DNA of 40,133 nt from an uncultured Eubacterium sp. (GCA_937966095.1 CALCKF010000076.1:1-40133), one strand, 5' to 3'. Positions 7,911 to 16,793 are shown, counted from the first letter of the stretch. Numbers and translations are program-made. Notes: generated by a model from the letters alone, not told the origin.

Positions 7911-8882
7911 ATGAAAAAATTGAAGATTTCTGTTGTGTTTATTGTGATAGCCGCAATGGCCGTTTCTCTTTCTGGCTGCGGGGGAGACAGTGCTGGAGAT
8001 GATGGCAAACTGACGGTTGCTCATCAGTATGGCATGGCTTATGCTCCTCTGGAGATAATGAAAGAGCAGAAGCTCATAGAGAAAAATTATGATGGCGATA
8101 TAGAGGTTGAATGGAGCACATTAAATTCAGGCTCTGCAATAACCGAAGGATTCGCATCAGGAGATATAGATGTCGGAGCAATGGGAGTGGCACCGGCAAT
8201 AACAGGAATAACAAGTGGTGTACCATACAAGATATGTGCCGGAATGTCAGCACAGCCTCATAAGATAATGACAAATGATCCATCTATAAAATCTGTTGAG
8301 GACATAGGTGATGAAAAAATTGCTCTTGTCAATATCGGAAGCATACAGCATATTTTTCTCGCAATGGCGGCAGAAAAATATCTTGGAGATGCCCATGCAC
8401 TGGACAACAACATAGTGGCCATGTCCCATCCGGACGGAATGACTTCATTGATTTCGGGAAGTGTAAAATGTCAGCTTACCACCGCACCATATGTATATAA
8501 AGAAATGGAAGAAGACGGGATATATGAGGTGGAAGGGCTCGAGTCCGTATGGCCAAACGGCAACTCTTTTATAGTAGCTGTTGCTTCAACAAGCCTTAAA
8601 GAGGAAAATCCCGAACTGTATGATGCTGTTGTAGCAGCTCTACAGGAGGCAATAGATTATATAAACAATAATAAGGAAGAGGCGGCAGAGCTCTTGTGTG
8701 CTGCCGAAGATGTTGATGCAGCAACAATGCTGGAATGGCTCAATGATCCGGCATGTGTATATTCAACCGAAACGAAGGGTGTAATGGAAATGGCAGATTT
8801 TATGTCGCAAAATGATTTCCTTGAAAATGAGGGTCCTGGATCGATGAGTGATCTTGCCTTTGATAATGTAAAAGGAAATTAG
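7911..8882 (+). CDS. NitT/TauT-type ABC importer substrate-binding lipoprotein
   Basis: 323 residues. The N-terminus is a lipoprotein signal with lipobox LSGC (Cys23), so the protein should be anchored to the outer face of the membrane. The mature part resembles the SsuA/TauA/NMT1-like fold: HQYGMAYAPLEIMKEQKL, then GSAITEGFASGDIDVGAMGVAPAI. AAAGGAG precedes the ATG. It is the first gene of a binding protein-permease-ATPase operon. Family substrates include sulfonates, nitrate and thiamine pyrimidine precursors; the ligand here cannot be assigned. Confidence 0.88.
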   Translation: MKKLKISVVFIVIAAMAVSLSGCGGDSAGDDGKLTVAHQYGMAYAPLEIMKEQKLIEKNYDGDIEVEWSTLNSGSAITEGFASGDIDVGAMGVAPAITGITSGVPYKICAGMSAQPHKIMTNDPSIKSVEDIGDEKIALVNIGSIQHIFLAMAAEKYLGDAHALDNNIVAMSHPDGMTSLISGSVKCQLTTAPYVYKEMEEDGIYEVEGLESVWPNGNSFIVAVASTSLKEENPELYDAVVAALQEAIDYINNNKEEAAELLCAAEDVDAATMLEWLNDPACVYSTETKGVMEMADFMSQNDFLENEGPGSMSDLAFDNVKGN

Positions 8883-8905
8883 AAAGAAAGGTACATTTAC
8901 GTTAT

Positions 8906-9688
8906 ATGAAAAATGAAATCAAACATGAATTTAAAACACAGATTATTTTTATAATAAGTTTTTTGGTCGCATGGCAGATCGTATATCATATGCAGGCCTT
9001 TGATGAATTGCTGTTTCCATCTCTGAAGGATATAGGCCAGAGCTTCATAGACGGATTCAAGGATGACAGTCTTCTGTCATATACGGCATATTCCATGACT
9101 TTGATAGTGAAAGGGCTGGCTATAGGGATAATTCTGGCATTCATATTTTCCAGCATAGCCGTTGTCAGCAATACATTTTATGCTATATATAATCTGATCG
9201 TATCAATATGCGACTTGCTTCCGGGAGTAGCACTCCTGCCTTTAGCTATCATGTGGTTCGGTATAGGTGAGGGCACCATAATATTTATAGTGGTTCATTC
9301 TATATTATGGCCTATGTCTAGAAGTATAATGGACGGTTTCAAATCAGTTTCAGGGATATTTGTTGAAAGTGGGCGAAACATAGGACTTCGTGGCTTTTCG
9401 CTTGTTCGGGGAGTATATCTTCCGGCAGCGTTTACCAGCGTGCTTTCAGGTATGCGTGTCGGATGGGCAAGAGCATGGAGAGGGCTTATCAGCGTTGAGA
9501 TGATATTCGGTACTACAGGTGCAGGGGCAGGAATAGGATGGTTTATTTTCATGAAGAGAACCAATGTCGATATTGCAGGAGTATTTGCTGCGCTTATAGT
9601 CATTATCATCATCGGCATAATAATTGAATATGGTATATTCAGGACGTTGGAGAAGAATACTGTTAAGAAATGGGGGATGGTAAGATGA
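8906..9688 (+). CDS. ABC importer permease (NitT/TauT type)
   Basis: 260 residues with about six hydrophobic helices. A BPD_transp_1 coupling loop is visible as ESGRNIGLRGFSLVRGVYLPA followed by SVLSGMRVGWARAWRGLI (about residues 150-195), which contacts the ATPase in this superfamily. It starts 23 bp after the binding protein and its stop overlaps the ATPase start by 4 bp (ATGA). It presumably forms a homodimer, as no second permease gene is present. Confidence 0.9.
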   Translation: MKNEIKHEFKTQIIFIISFLVAWQIVYHMQAFDELLFPSLKDIGQSFIDGFKDDSLLSYTAYSMTLIVKGLAIGIILAFIFSSIAVVSNTFYAIYNLIVSICDLLPGVALLPLAIMWFGIGEGTIIFIVVHSILWPMSRSIMDGFKSVSGIFVESGRNIGLRGFSLVRGVYLPAAFTSVLSGMRVGWARAWRGLISVEMIFGTTGAGAGIGWFIFMKRTNVDIAGVFAALIVIIIIGIIIEYGIFRTLEKNTVKKWGMVR

Positions 9689-10449
9689 GTAAACTGCTTG
9701 AAATAAAAAACCTTACAAAAAATTACCATGATTCTCCAAATAGCAGAGACATAATAAAAGACCTGTCGTTAACAGTAGATCAGGGGGAGTTTATATGCAT
9801 ACTTGGACCGTCGGGATGCGGAAAAACCACTTTGATACGATGTATAGCAGGCTTTGAAGAGCATGAAGGACAAATACTGGTTGATGGAAAGGATGTCGAT
9901 GGACCGGGAATAGACCGCATAATGATATTTCAGGATTTCAACCAGCTTTTCCCATGGAAGACTGTTAAAAAGAATATACAGTACCCTCTTAAGGTAAACG
10001 GATTGAAGGATAAAGCTGAATTGGAGCGTATAGCTGAAGAAAATCTGAAACTTGTTGGCCTTGAAGGCAAAGGAGATCTATATCCTCATCAGCTGTCCGG
10101 CGGGATGAAGCAGAGGGTGGCCATAGCAAAGGGTCTTGCTCTGAATCCTAAAATAATACTCATGGATGAACCGTTCGCAAGCCTTGATGCCATGACAAGA
10201 TCGAAATTGCAGGACAGGCTTATAGATATAAAATCAAAAGAGGATATAACAGTAATATTCATAACTCATAATATCCAGGAGGCGCTTGTATTGGGCAGCA
10301 GGATCCTTTTTATGGGCAGATCGGGACAGATAAAGCTGGATATTGAAAACACGATACCAAAACCTGTATCCCCTGTGTCCGAAGGATATGGGCAGATGTG
10401 GAAAAGGCTTCATGATGCGCTGTGGGAGGAAAATGAAGACAGTGAATAA
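9685..10449 (+). CDS. ABC importer ATP-binding protein (NitT/TauT type)
   Basis: 254 residues from the ATG at 9685, preferred because it overlaps the permease stop as ATGA and follows GGGGGATGG; an in-frame ATG at 9670 lies inside the permease. It contains Walker A GPSGCGKTT (about residues 38-46), Q-loop FQDFNQLFPWKT, signature LSGGMKQRVAIAKGLA, Walker B IILMDEPFASLDA and the switch histidine in FITHNIQEA. It powers the importer encoded just upstream. Its 3' end overlaps the SGNH-type gene by 17 bp, so that gene is probably cotranscribed. Confidence 0.92.
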   Translation: MSKLLEIKNLTKNYHDSPNSRDIIKDLSLTVDQGEFICILGPSGCGKTTLIRCIAGFEEHEGQILVDGKDVDGPGIDRIMIFQDFNQLFPWKTVKKNIQYPLKVNGLKDKAELERIAEENLKLVGLEGKGDLYPHQLSGGMKQRVAIAKGLALNPKIILMDEPFASLDAMTRSKLQDRLIDIKSKEDITVIFITHNIQEALVLGSRILFMGRSGQIKLDIENTIPKPVSPVSEGYGQMWKRLHDALWEENEDSE

Positions 10450-11509
10450 TGAAGGCATGGTATCGAAAAACAAAAATAAAATCATTATACGTATAGTGAT
10501 TTTTTCTGTGATAGCCCTTTTGCTGCTCTGCTATTTCAACAGTACTCTGACAATATCAGGTTCAGATTCAAATCGAAAGATTTTCAATGCCTTTTACAGC
10601 GAAAAGGAAAATACGATAGATGCAGTGTATCTGGGCACAAGCGCATCGAATCGTTATTTTATAGGACCTATGGCATATAATGAAACGGGTATGACGGTAT
10701 TTACACTTGCAACTATGGGAATGCCGATGTTTTTTGTTCCGAATCTCATAGAGGAAGTGGAAAAGACTCAGGATCCGCAGCTTTATATAATAGAACTCCG
10801 GAGCATGATAAAGGATAAGTCAATGGTAAATGATGCACACATAAGGCGTGTTACCGACAGCATGAAATTTTCTGCTAACAGAGACGATGCCATACGGAAA
10901 GCTCTCGAATTTACAGAGGGTAGTATAGATTCTGATGTTGGAGATGATTTTATTGAATATTATATGCCGGTGATCAAGTATCATGACAGGCTTTTGCAGG
11001 GAGATGTCGCATTTGAAGAGCTTTTCCTTTATAAAGATAAAAACGAAACCAAAGGGTATGTGACTAGCAAGAAAACCCTTGAACAGGTGCCGCAGGAAGA
11101 AGGCGTACATACAGAAGAAAGGACAGAGCTTTCTGATGATGCTGAGAAAACTCTTTTTGAAGTATTGGATTACTGTGACAGCATCGATAAGGACATACTA
11201 TTTGTAATGTCTCCGTTTTCGGTTAAAGAGGAGCAGGCAGGTCAGTTCAATACTATAATGGATATAGTCAGGGACAGAGGATATGAAGTCATTGATTTCA
11301 ATACTGAAGAAATGATAGATGCTCTTGATATCAACTGGGAAACAGATTTTTACAACAGTAAGCATGTAAATTATCTTGGAGCGCAGAAATATACGGAATA
11401 TCTGACGGAATATTTAAAGCAGAATTATGATTTTCCGGATCATCGAGGAGATCCTGCATATAAGAGCTGGGAAGATTCTTATGATTATTATGTAGATTTC
11501 ATATCATAA
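10433..11509 (+). CDS. Membrane-anchored SGNH/DltD-AlgX-like protein, probable partner of the MBOAT
   Basis: 358 residues from the ATG at 10433 (GGGAGGAAA upstream). GTG at 10442 and ATG at 10457 are alternative starts. A basic head KNKNK and one helix (about residues 16-35) form an uncleaved anchor. The rest should lie outside the membrane: an SGNH-like block I with GTSASNRY (nucleophile candidate Ser70) and a late block D-x5-HVNYLGAQKY (Asp305 and His311). DltD and AlgX/PatB-type proteins work with MBOAT transferases in polymer O-acylation, and the MBOAT gene is only 4.4 kb away. It overlaps the ABC ATPase gene, a placement not expected for this role. Confidence 0.72.
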   Translation: MKTVNNEGMVSKNKNKIIIRIVIFSVIALLLLCYFNSTLTISGSDSNRKIFNAFYSEKENTIDAVYLGTSASNRYFIGPMAYNETGMTVFTLATMGMPMFFVPNLIEEVEKTQDPQLYIIELRSMIKDKSMVNDAHIRRVTDSMKFSANRDDAIRKALEFTEGSIDSDVGDDFIEYYMPVIKYHDRLLQGDVAFEELFLYKDKNETKGYVTSKKTLEQVPQEEGVHTEERTELSDDAEKTLFEVLDYCDSIDKDILFVMSPFSVKEEQAGQFNTIMDIVRDRGYEVIDFNTEEMIDALDINWETDFYNSKHVNYLGAQKYTEYLTEYLKQNYDFPDHRGDPAYKSWEDSYDYYVDFIS

Positions 11510-11599
11510 TTTTGGTAAAATATAATTTGTGTGAAATTCAAGAGGGATATTTCAAATGATTGATTAAATTTAAACTTGCTGTGCTGTTTGGAGGAAAAA

Positions 11600-13114
11600 A
11601 TGAATTATGAAGTTTTAGCTTTCGTATTGTATTTTGTAGTAGTTCTTTTGATAGGGCTCGTATTTTTCATAAGAGGAAAGGGAAGCGGGGAAAAAGAATA
11701 CTTTTTAGGCGGAAGAAGTATGGGCGTATGGGTGACAGCCTTATCTGCTCAGGCGTCTGATATGTCTGCATGGCTTCTTATGGGGCTCCCGGGAAGCATC
11801 CTGGCTTTCGGTTTTGGACAGATGTGGATAGGCATAGGCCTCATGCTGGGTACTGCAGCCAACTGGATATTTGTTGCAAAAAGACTTAGGAGATTCTCAA
11901 AGGTCGCCAATGATTCCATAACACTTCCGCAGTATCTTTCCAACAGATTTGCGGCCAGCAGCCCTGTGCTGCAGATAATAAGTGCAGTGATATTTTTTGT
12001 ATGTTTTACTATATATGTGGCATCTAGCTTCGTTGCAGGAACCTCTGTATTTGTGACGGTATTCCCTGACTTGTCGGAAAATACTGCAATGATCATATTC
12101 GTGCTGATAATAATAGCATACACATTTCTGGGTGGATTTAAGGCTGTATGCTGGACAGATTTTTTCCAGGGACTTCTGATGATGGTAGCTTTGCTGGCTG
12201 TGCCTATAGTTATTGTTCTCACTCAGGAACTTGACACATCTGCACTTGCCACCGTATATACATATAAGGATCAGGTGAGCGGTGAGATCGTTGAATGCTC
12301 TTTCGGAACTGGATTCTTTGATGCAAATATAAAAGATATCCTGTCAGGACTGGCTTGGGGGCTCGGATATTTCGGAATGCCTCATATACTGGTAAGATTC
12401 ATGTCTATAGAAAAACCGTCCATGATCAAAAAAAGTGCTACAGTTGCTATAGTATGGGTCGTTCTGGCATTGAGTGCAACATGTCTGATAGCATATTTTG
12501 GAAGAATGCTTATTGCAGAAGAGCTTCTTACAGTCGGAGCACAAAAAAACGTGTTCATAGCTTTTACAAGAATGCTTTTCCCGAGCTTTATAGCAGGAGT
12601 ACTTTTATCGGCTATAATCGCAGCATCGATGTCGACAGCCGATTCGCAGCTTCTGGTAGCATCCAGTTCATTTACGTCTGATATTTACAGACCTATATTC
12701 AGAAAAGAAGCAAGTGACAGGGAAATACTTTGGGTAGGGCGTATAATAGTGCTGATAGTTGCTATAATAGCGTATTTTATTGCTTCAAGCAAGGGATCCG
12801 GGGCGCAGGCTATAATGGATATGGTTGAAAATGCCTGGGGAGGATTCGGATCGGCATTCGGACCTGTAGTGATATTGTCATTATTCTGGAGAAGGTTCAC
12901 CTATAAAGGGGCGATAGCAGGAGTGGCAGCAGGGGCTATAACTGATGTTCTGTGGTACGTGTTCCTTTCAGGGCCTACAGGCATATATGAACTGCTCCCG
13001 GGATTTATAGTGGGTATGATAATAGCCGTGGCAGCATCTCTAATTGACAAGGAACCTTCCGGAGATGTGCTTGCGATATATGATGCGGCAAATGATAAAG
13101 GAAGAGATGATTAA
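11600..13114 (+). CDS. putP: Sodium/solute symporter, PutP (Na+/proline) type
   Basis: 504 residues from the ATG at 11600, which follows GGAGGAAAAA. The protein is polytopic (about 13 helices) with SSS-family hallmarks: GKGSGEKEYFLGGRSMG early, ALSAQASDMSAWLLMGLPG in the second helix region, and STADSQLLVASSSFTSDIYR (about 355-375), typical of the proline symporter branch. It imports an amino acid, probably proline, with Na+. It stands alone, and a terminator follows at 13177. Confidence is high for the family and moderate for proline specificity. Confidence 0.87.
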   Translation: MNYEVLAFVLYFVVVLLIGLVFFIRGKGSGEKEYFLGGRSMGVWVTALSAQASDMSAWLLMGLPGSILAFGFGQMWIGIGLMLGTAANWIFVAKRLRRFSKVANDSITLPQYLSNRFAASSPVLQIISAVIFFVCFTIYVASSFVAGTSVFVTVFPDLSENTAMIIFVLIIIAYTFLGGFKAVCWTDFFQGLLMMVALLAVPIVIVLTQELDTSALATVYTYKDQVSGEIVECSFGTGFFDANIKDILSGLAWGLGYFGMPHILVRFMSIEKPSMIKKSATVAIVWVVLALSATCLIAYFGRMLIAEELLTVGAQKNVFIAFTRMLFPSFIAGVLLSAIIAASMSTADSQLLVASSSFTSDIYRPIFRKEASDREILWVGRIIVLIVAIIAYFIASSKGSGAQAIMDMVENAWGGFGSAFGPVVILSLFWRRFTYKGAIAGVAAGAITDVLWYVFLSGPTGIYELLPGFIVGMIIAVAASLIDKEPSGDVLAIYDAANDKGRDD

Positions 13115-13176
13115 AGAGTTTAATCAGGTATATTTTGTTTTCGCTTCTGCAATCGGAGAAAAATAAATAATTTAAG

Positions 13177-13237
13177 GATATCAGTATATCGTGTCTGGAC
13201 TTCTTAGAAGGATGTGTATCATACTGATATCTTTTTT
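13177..13237 (+). terminator. Intrinsic terminator after putP
   Basis: Perfect 11-bp stem GATATCAGTAT (13177-13187) with ATACTGATATC (13221-13231), followed directly by TTTTTT. The 33-nt loop can form a small inner TTCTTAGAA fold. Confidence 0.85.
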
Positions 13238-13402
13238 GATTATTTTTTTCCTTTGATTGTCTGTATAGAAAATAACACATGGTATTTTGGGAAGTTCAGC
13301 AATATGAAGATGAACAAAAAAATGTCAGCAAAAAAATACAGTCTGTTAATAAAGTGCAAATATGTACATTAAAAACAGCAAGCAGGTTTAAAAAGGTGTC
13401 TA

Positions 13403-13439
13403 TATAATATTGACATATTATACAGCTTGCTGATAAAAT
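13403..13439 (+). promoter_or_regulatory. Promoter of the MOP gene with overlapping palindrome
   Basis: TTGACA (13410-13415), an 18-bp spacer and TAAAAT (13434-13439). The -35 box sits inside TATAATAT-TGAC-ATATTATA, a perfect 8+8 palindrome (13403-13422). An outer repeat AGCAAGC/GCTTGCT (13377-13383/13425-13431) flanks it. This layout suggests a repressor or activator site on the promoter. Predicted start is near 13446, so the leader is about 305 nt. Confidence 0.6.
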
Positions 13440-13455
13440 GTTAATGACGTAACAA
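13438..13455. promoter_or_regulatory. Near-consensus Rex-type operator at the MOP transcription start
   Basis: ATGTTAATGACGTAACAA matches the clostridial Rex pattern TTGTTAA-N4-TTAACAA at 12 of 14 fixed positions. It covers the end of the -10 box and the predicted start, a classic repressor position. A perfect Rex site exists upstream of bcd in this window, which makes the match more believable. Confidence 0.5.
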
Positions 13456-13493
13456 ATTGATAAAAATCCGAGTCTTTTTTTCCTTCGCTTTTG

Positions 13494-13703
13494 GCAGAGC
13501 ATGGAGAATTGACCGATAGGGTCTGTATGGAAACATATTGGCCTCCCGCATTTGGAAAGGATAAAGTGCCTGTTCTGTAAAGCAGTATAATGTATGTATA
13601 CGTTTTGTATACTGCTGTTATATATGCAATGGACAAATATATCGATCTTATATAAATGTAGATAATATAGATCCTTTCTTTGAGTGGGAAAGGATCTTTG
13701 TTT
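13494..13703 (+). promoter_or_regulatory. Candidate riboswitch-type leader with attenuator, upstream of MOP
   Basis: A closing stem pairs GCAGAGCA (13494-13501) with TGTTCTGT (13571-13578). Inside are hairpin GACC/GGTC (13511-13523), hairpin TATG-GAAA-CATA with a GNRA loop (13526-13537), and an imperfect stem CCT..CC/GG..AGG (13542-13560). The last strand contains GGAAAGGAT (13554-13562), repeated exactly at 13687-13695 in the 3' arm of the terminator (AGATCCTTTC 13669-13678 / GAAAGGATCT 13688-13697, then TTGTTTT). So 13555-13562 can pair with 13671-13678 as an antiterminator. The ligand is unknown; the downstream Mo enzyme suggests Moco, molybdate or a substrate. Confidence 0.55.
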
Positions 13704-13751
13704 TATTTGCTGCGCAGTTAAAGTAATATTGTGAAATCGGAGGCAATTATT

Positions 13752-16691
13752 ATGAATTTAAAGAAAATGACTTTGAACATCAATGGCGCGGACCGTATGT
13801 TCATATGTGATCCTGAACAGGATACCTTGGCATCTGTCCTGCGTCGATTGGGGCTCACCGGCACTAAGGTGGGATGCGGTACCGGTGTATGCGGTGCATG
13901 TTCCGTTATACTGGACGGAAAAGTTATTCGCTCATGCACAAGGAAAATCAAGAATATTGAGGAATACAGCTCTGTTATGACGATCGAGGGTATAGGTTCT
14001 GTGCTGAATCCTCATCCATTGCAGTATGCATGGGTTCATCTTGGTGCAGTACAGTGCGGCTTCTGTGTGCCAGGATTCATAGTTTCAGCTTATGCTCTCC
14101 TTCAGGAAAACAATGATCCTACAAGAGAAGAAGTGAGAGATTGGTTCCAGAAACACAGAAATGTCTGCAGATGTACAGGATATAAGCAGATTGTAGATGC
14201 TGTAATGGAAGCGGCTGCCATCATGCGCGGTGAAAAGACCTTTGAGGATATTACTTATGATTGGTCAAAAGATATCGGCAATTTCTACGGAAAACCACTC
14301 ATAAGGCCTAATGCTATGGCTAAGGCATGTGGTGTTTGTGACTATGGTGATGATGTTGAATTGCACATGCCTGAAGAAACGCTCAAGGTAGAATTGGTTC
14401 AGCCGAGGAAATACAGCCATGCAAAGATAATCAACATTGATTACAGCGAAGCTGAAAAAATGCCTGGGGTAGTAAAGGTAATAACATATGATGATATAAA
14501 AGATGCAAACAAACTTATGACTTACGGATTCTCTGAAAGAACCGTTGAGCTGCAGCAGGCACATCATATACTTGCTGAAGACAAGATCCTTTATTACGGA
14601 GATGTAGTAGCAATGGTATGCGCAGATACCAGAGCTCACGCGAAAGCTGCAGCTGATGCTGTAAAAGTAGAGCTTGAGCCTCTGCCTGAATATCTTACAT
14701 ATCTTGAAACAGTTACTCCTGATGCGGAAAAAATACACGACTGGATGCCTGATACATACGGCGCCAACATCTATTCCGAGCTTCCTGTACTCAAAGGAGA
14801 TCACGAGCATGTTCCTGAGCTTATAGAAGAAGCGGCATATTCTGTGGAAGGCTCCTTCTATTCATCAAGAGAACCGCATATGTCGATAGAAGGCGATGTT
14901 ATGCAGGCGTATTATGATGAGGATGACAACCTTTGTGTACATTGCAAGACTATGACATTGTATTTTGACAGGGACGATATGGCAGAAGCTATCGGTATAC
15001 CTGTAGAAAAGCTGAGAGTTATAGAAAATCCTACGGGAGGTTCATTCGGATGGGCTATGAGCGCTCATACATATTCCATGGTCGGCATAGCGACCAAAGT
15101 TACAGGTATGCCTTGTTCACTTTCGATGGATTATGCCCAGTTCATGGCAGTTTCCGGAAAGCGTTCACCGACCTATTTCAATGCAAAACTTGCCTGTGAT
15201 AAAGATGGCAAGTTCGTTGCCGGAGAATTCGATGCGGGTCTGGATCATGGTCCTTTTGCAGAACTGGGTGATGACAAGCTGACAAAAATATCAAGATTCA
15301 TGTTCTACCCTTATTACATGCCGAATGCAGTAGGCCTGTCGAGGGTGGCATTTACAAACCATTCATTCGGAACTGCGTATAGAGGATATGGAGCACCTCA
15401 GGCATTTACATGTTCAGAGGCATTGGTAGATATGCTGGCTGAGAAAGCCGGGATAGATCCGTTTGAATTCAGATATAAGAATATAGCACGTCCTGGACAG
15501 GATAACCTGAATCAATATCCGTTCCTTCACTATCCTATGGAAGAAATGATGGATAAACTCAAACCTCTGTATGATGAAGCTGTTGCCAAGGCGAAAGCAG
15601 AATCTACAGATGAGATCAAGAAGGGTGTAGGTATAGCTTGGGGTGGATATAATGTAGGACTTGGTGCAGTAGATGAAGCTCATGTTGCTATTGAACTGAT
15701 GCCTGGAGACAGACCTAAGTTCAGGAAGTATGATACATGGCAGGATCAGGGACAGGGTGGAGACCAGGGCTCTCTTATATGTACTCTTGAGGCATTGAAG
15801 CCTTATTTCCCTGAGGTTACACCTGATGATATCAAGCTGATACAGACTGACAGCAAGTATTGTCCTAATACCGGTGAGTCTGCCGGCTCAAGATCACATT
15901 ATGCAAACGGAAAGGCAAGTATCGTAGCTGCCAAGAACATCGCGGATGCTATGAGAAAACCTGACGGTACATACAGGACATACGATGAAATGATCGCAGA
16001 AGGTATACCTACAAGGTATAACGGAGACTGGGCAACAGTCGATGAATATGATTATTTCTATGATCTTGATCCTAACGATGGAAGCGGAAATCCTACATAT
16101 ACATATACATATGCACTTTTCCTTGCGGAAGTTGATGTGGAAGTCGCAACAGGAAAGACAAAATGCACAGGCATGACATGTGTATACTGGATCGGTAAAC
16201 CTGGTAATATCCAGGCTGTAGAAGGCCAGATATATGGCGGCATTTCTCATTCGATAGGATTTGCTCTAAGCGAAGACTACAGTGATCTCAAGAAACATGC
16301 AAATATGTACGGTGCAGGTGTGCCATATATACATGATGTTCCTGATAAGCTGGTGGCAATAGATGTCGGCGGATTCGATCCGAGAGGACCTTTCGGTTCA
16401 TCCGGTGCATCCGAAGCATTCCAGTCATCAGATCATATGGCAGTCATAAATGCAATAAACAATGCTGTAGGTGTAAGAGTTTATGAGCTTCCGGCTACCC
16501 CTGAAAAGATAAAGGCAGGGATAGATGCCCTTGCAAAGGGAGAGCCTAATCCTAACAAGCCTGAGCCTTACTTCCTGGGATCTGATCTTTATGATGCCAT
16601 TGAAGATATCAAGAACAATCCGATGAATCCTTCAAAGCCTGAAAATCTTGAATTTGGTTCTCTTGGTAAAGAAGGCGTTCAGTGGAAATAA
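13752..16691 (+). CDS. Molybdenum-dependent aldehyde oxidoreductase, D. gigas MOP type
   Basis: 979 residues from the ATG at 13752 (CGGAGGC upstream). A plant-type [2Fe-2S] domain comes first (Cys42, 47, 50, 62), then an all-helical second [2Fe-2S] domain (Cys102, 105, 139, 141). The Moco-binding part follows, with GGSFGWAMS, YRGYGAPQAF and the active-site glutamate about 888 in SSGASEAFQSSDH. Cysteine spacing and overall sequence follow the single-chain MOP of Desulfovibrio, with all clusters fused and no FAD domain. An extra C-terminal tail of about 50 residues, rich in Pro and Asn, is present. It would oxidise aldehydes to acids. No Moco synthesis genes lie in the window. It is separated from its likely redox partner by a terminator at 16723. 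Confidence 0.93.
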   Translation: MNLKKMTLNINGADRMFICDPEQDTLASVLRRLGLTGTKVGCGTGVCGACSVILDGKVIRSCTRKIKNIEEYSSVMTIEGIGSVLNPHPLQYAWVHLGAVQCGFCVPGFIVSAYALLQENNDPTREEVRDWFQKHRNVCRCTGYKQIVDAVMEAAAIMRGEKTFEDITYDWSKDIGNFYGKPLIRPNAMAKACGVCDYGDDVELHMPEETLKVELVQPRKYSHAKIINIDYSEAEKMPGVVKVITYDDIKDANKLMTYGFSERTVELQQAHHILAEDKILYYGDVVAMVCADTRAHAKAAADAVKVELEPLPEYLTYLETVTPDAEKIHDWMPDTYGANIYSELPVLKGDHEHVPELIEEAAYSVEGSFYSSREPHMSIEGDVMQAYYDEDDNLCVHCKTMTLYFDRDDMAEAIGIPVEKLRVIENPTGGSFGWAMSAHTYSMVGIATKVTGMPCSLSMDYAQFMAVSGKRSPTYFNAKLACDKDGKFVAGEFDAGLDHGPFAELGDDKLTKISRFMFYPYYMPNAVGLSRVAFTNHSFGTAYRGYGAPQAFTCSEALVDMLAEKAGIDPFEFRYKNIARPGQDNLNQYPFLHYPMEEMMDKLKPLYDEAVAKAKAESTDEIKKGVGIAWGGYNVGLGAVDEAHVAIELMPGDRPKFRKYDTWQDQGQGGDQGSLICTLEALKPYFPEVTPDDIKLIQTDSKYCPNTGESAGSRSHYANGKASIVAAKNIADAMRKPDGTYRTYDEMIAEGIPTRYNGDWATVDEYDYFYDLDPNDGSGNPTYTYTYALFLAEVDVEVATGKTKCTGMTCVYWIGKPGNIQAVEGQIYGGISHSIGFALSEDYSDLKKHANMYGAGVPYIHDVPDKLVAIDVGGFDPRGPFGSSGASEAFQSSDHMAVINAINNAVGVRVYELPATPEKIKAGIDALAKGEPNPNKPEPYFLGSDLYDAIEDIKNNPMNPSKPENLEFGSLGKEGVQWK

Positions 16692-16722
16692 ACCGCAAGA
16701 TATCGCAAAACATAATATTATT

Positions 16723-16757
16723 GCAGAGCGTGCAGAACAGTGCACGCTCTGCTTTAT
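16723..16757 (+). terminator. Intrinsic terminator after the MOP gene
   Basis: Perfect 11-bp stem GCAGAGCGTGC / GCACGCTCTGC with an 8-nt loop, followed by TTTATT. Confidence 0.85.
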
Positions 16758-16793
16758 TCAGTGCGAATAACATGAGCGATATGGGAATATTAA

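Larger units (their letters stand above)
13115..13751. other. 637-bp intergenic region with the MOP gene leader
   Basis: No gene is visible. In order it holds the putP terminator (13177-13237), a promoter with an overlapping palindrome (13403-13439), a Rex-like site (13438-13455), a closed multi-hairpin RNA domain (13494-13578), a strong hairpin (AGCAGTATA 13581-13589 with TATACTGCT 13608-13616) and a terminator hairpin (13669-13703) just ahead of the MOP ribosome site. Confidence 0.7.

Noticed and set aside
13581..13616. AGCAGTATA/TATACTGCT hairpin as a terminator or tRNA-like element
   Set aside because: No T run follows and there is no cloverleaf; it is treated as one structural part of the MOP leader.
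16090..16114. ACATAT short tandem repeat
   Set aside because: It is inside the MOP frame (TYTYTYALF) and keeps the frame; it looks like simple coding sequence.
13752..16691. Xanthine dehydrogenase or nicotinate dehydrogenase
   Set aside because: There is no FAD domain, and the fused two-[2Fe-2S]-plus-Moco single chain with MOP-like cysteine spacing fits aldehyde oxidoreductase much better.
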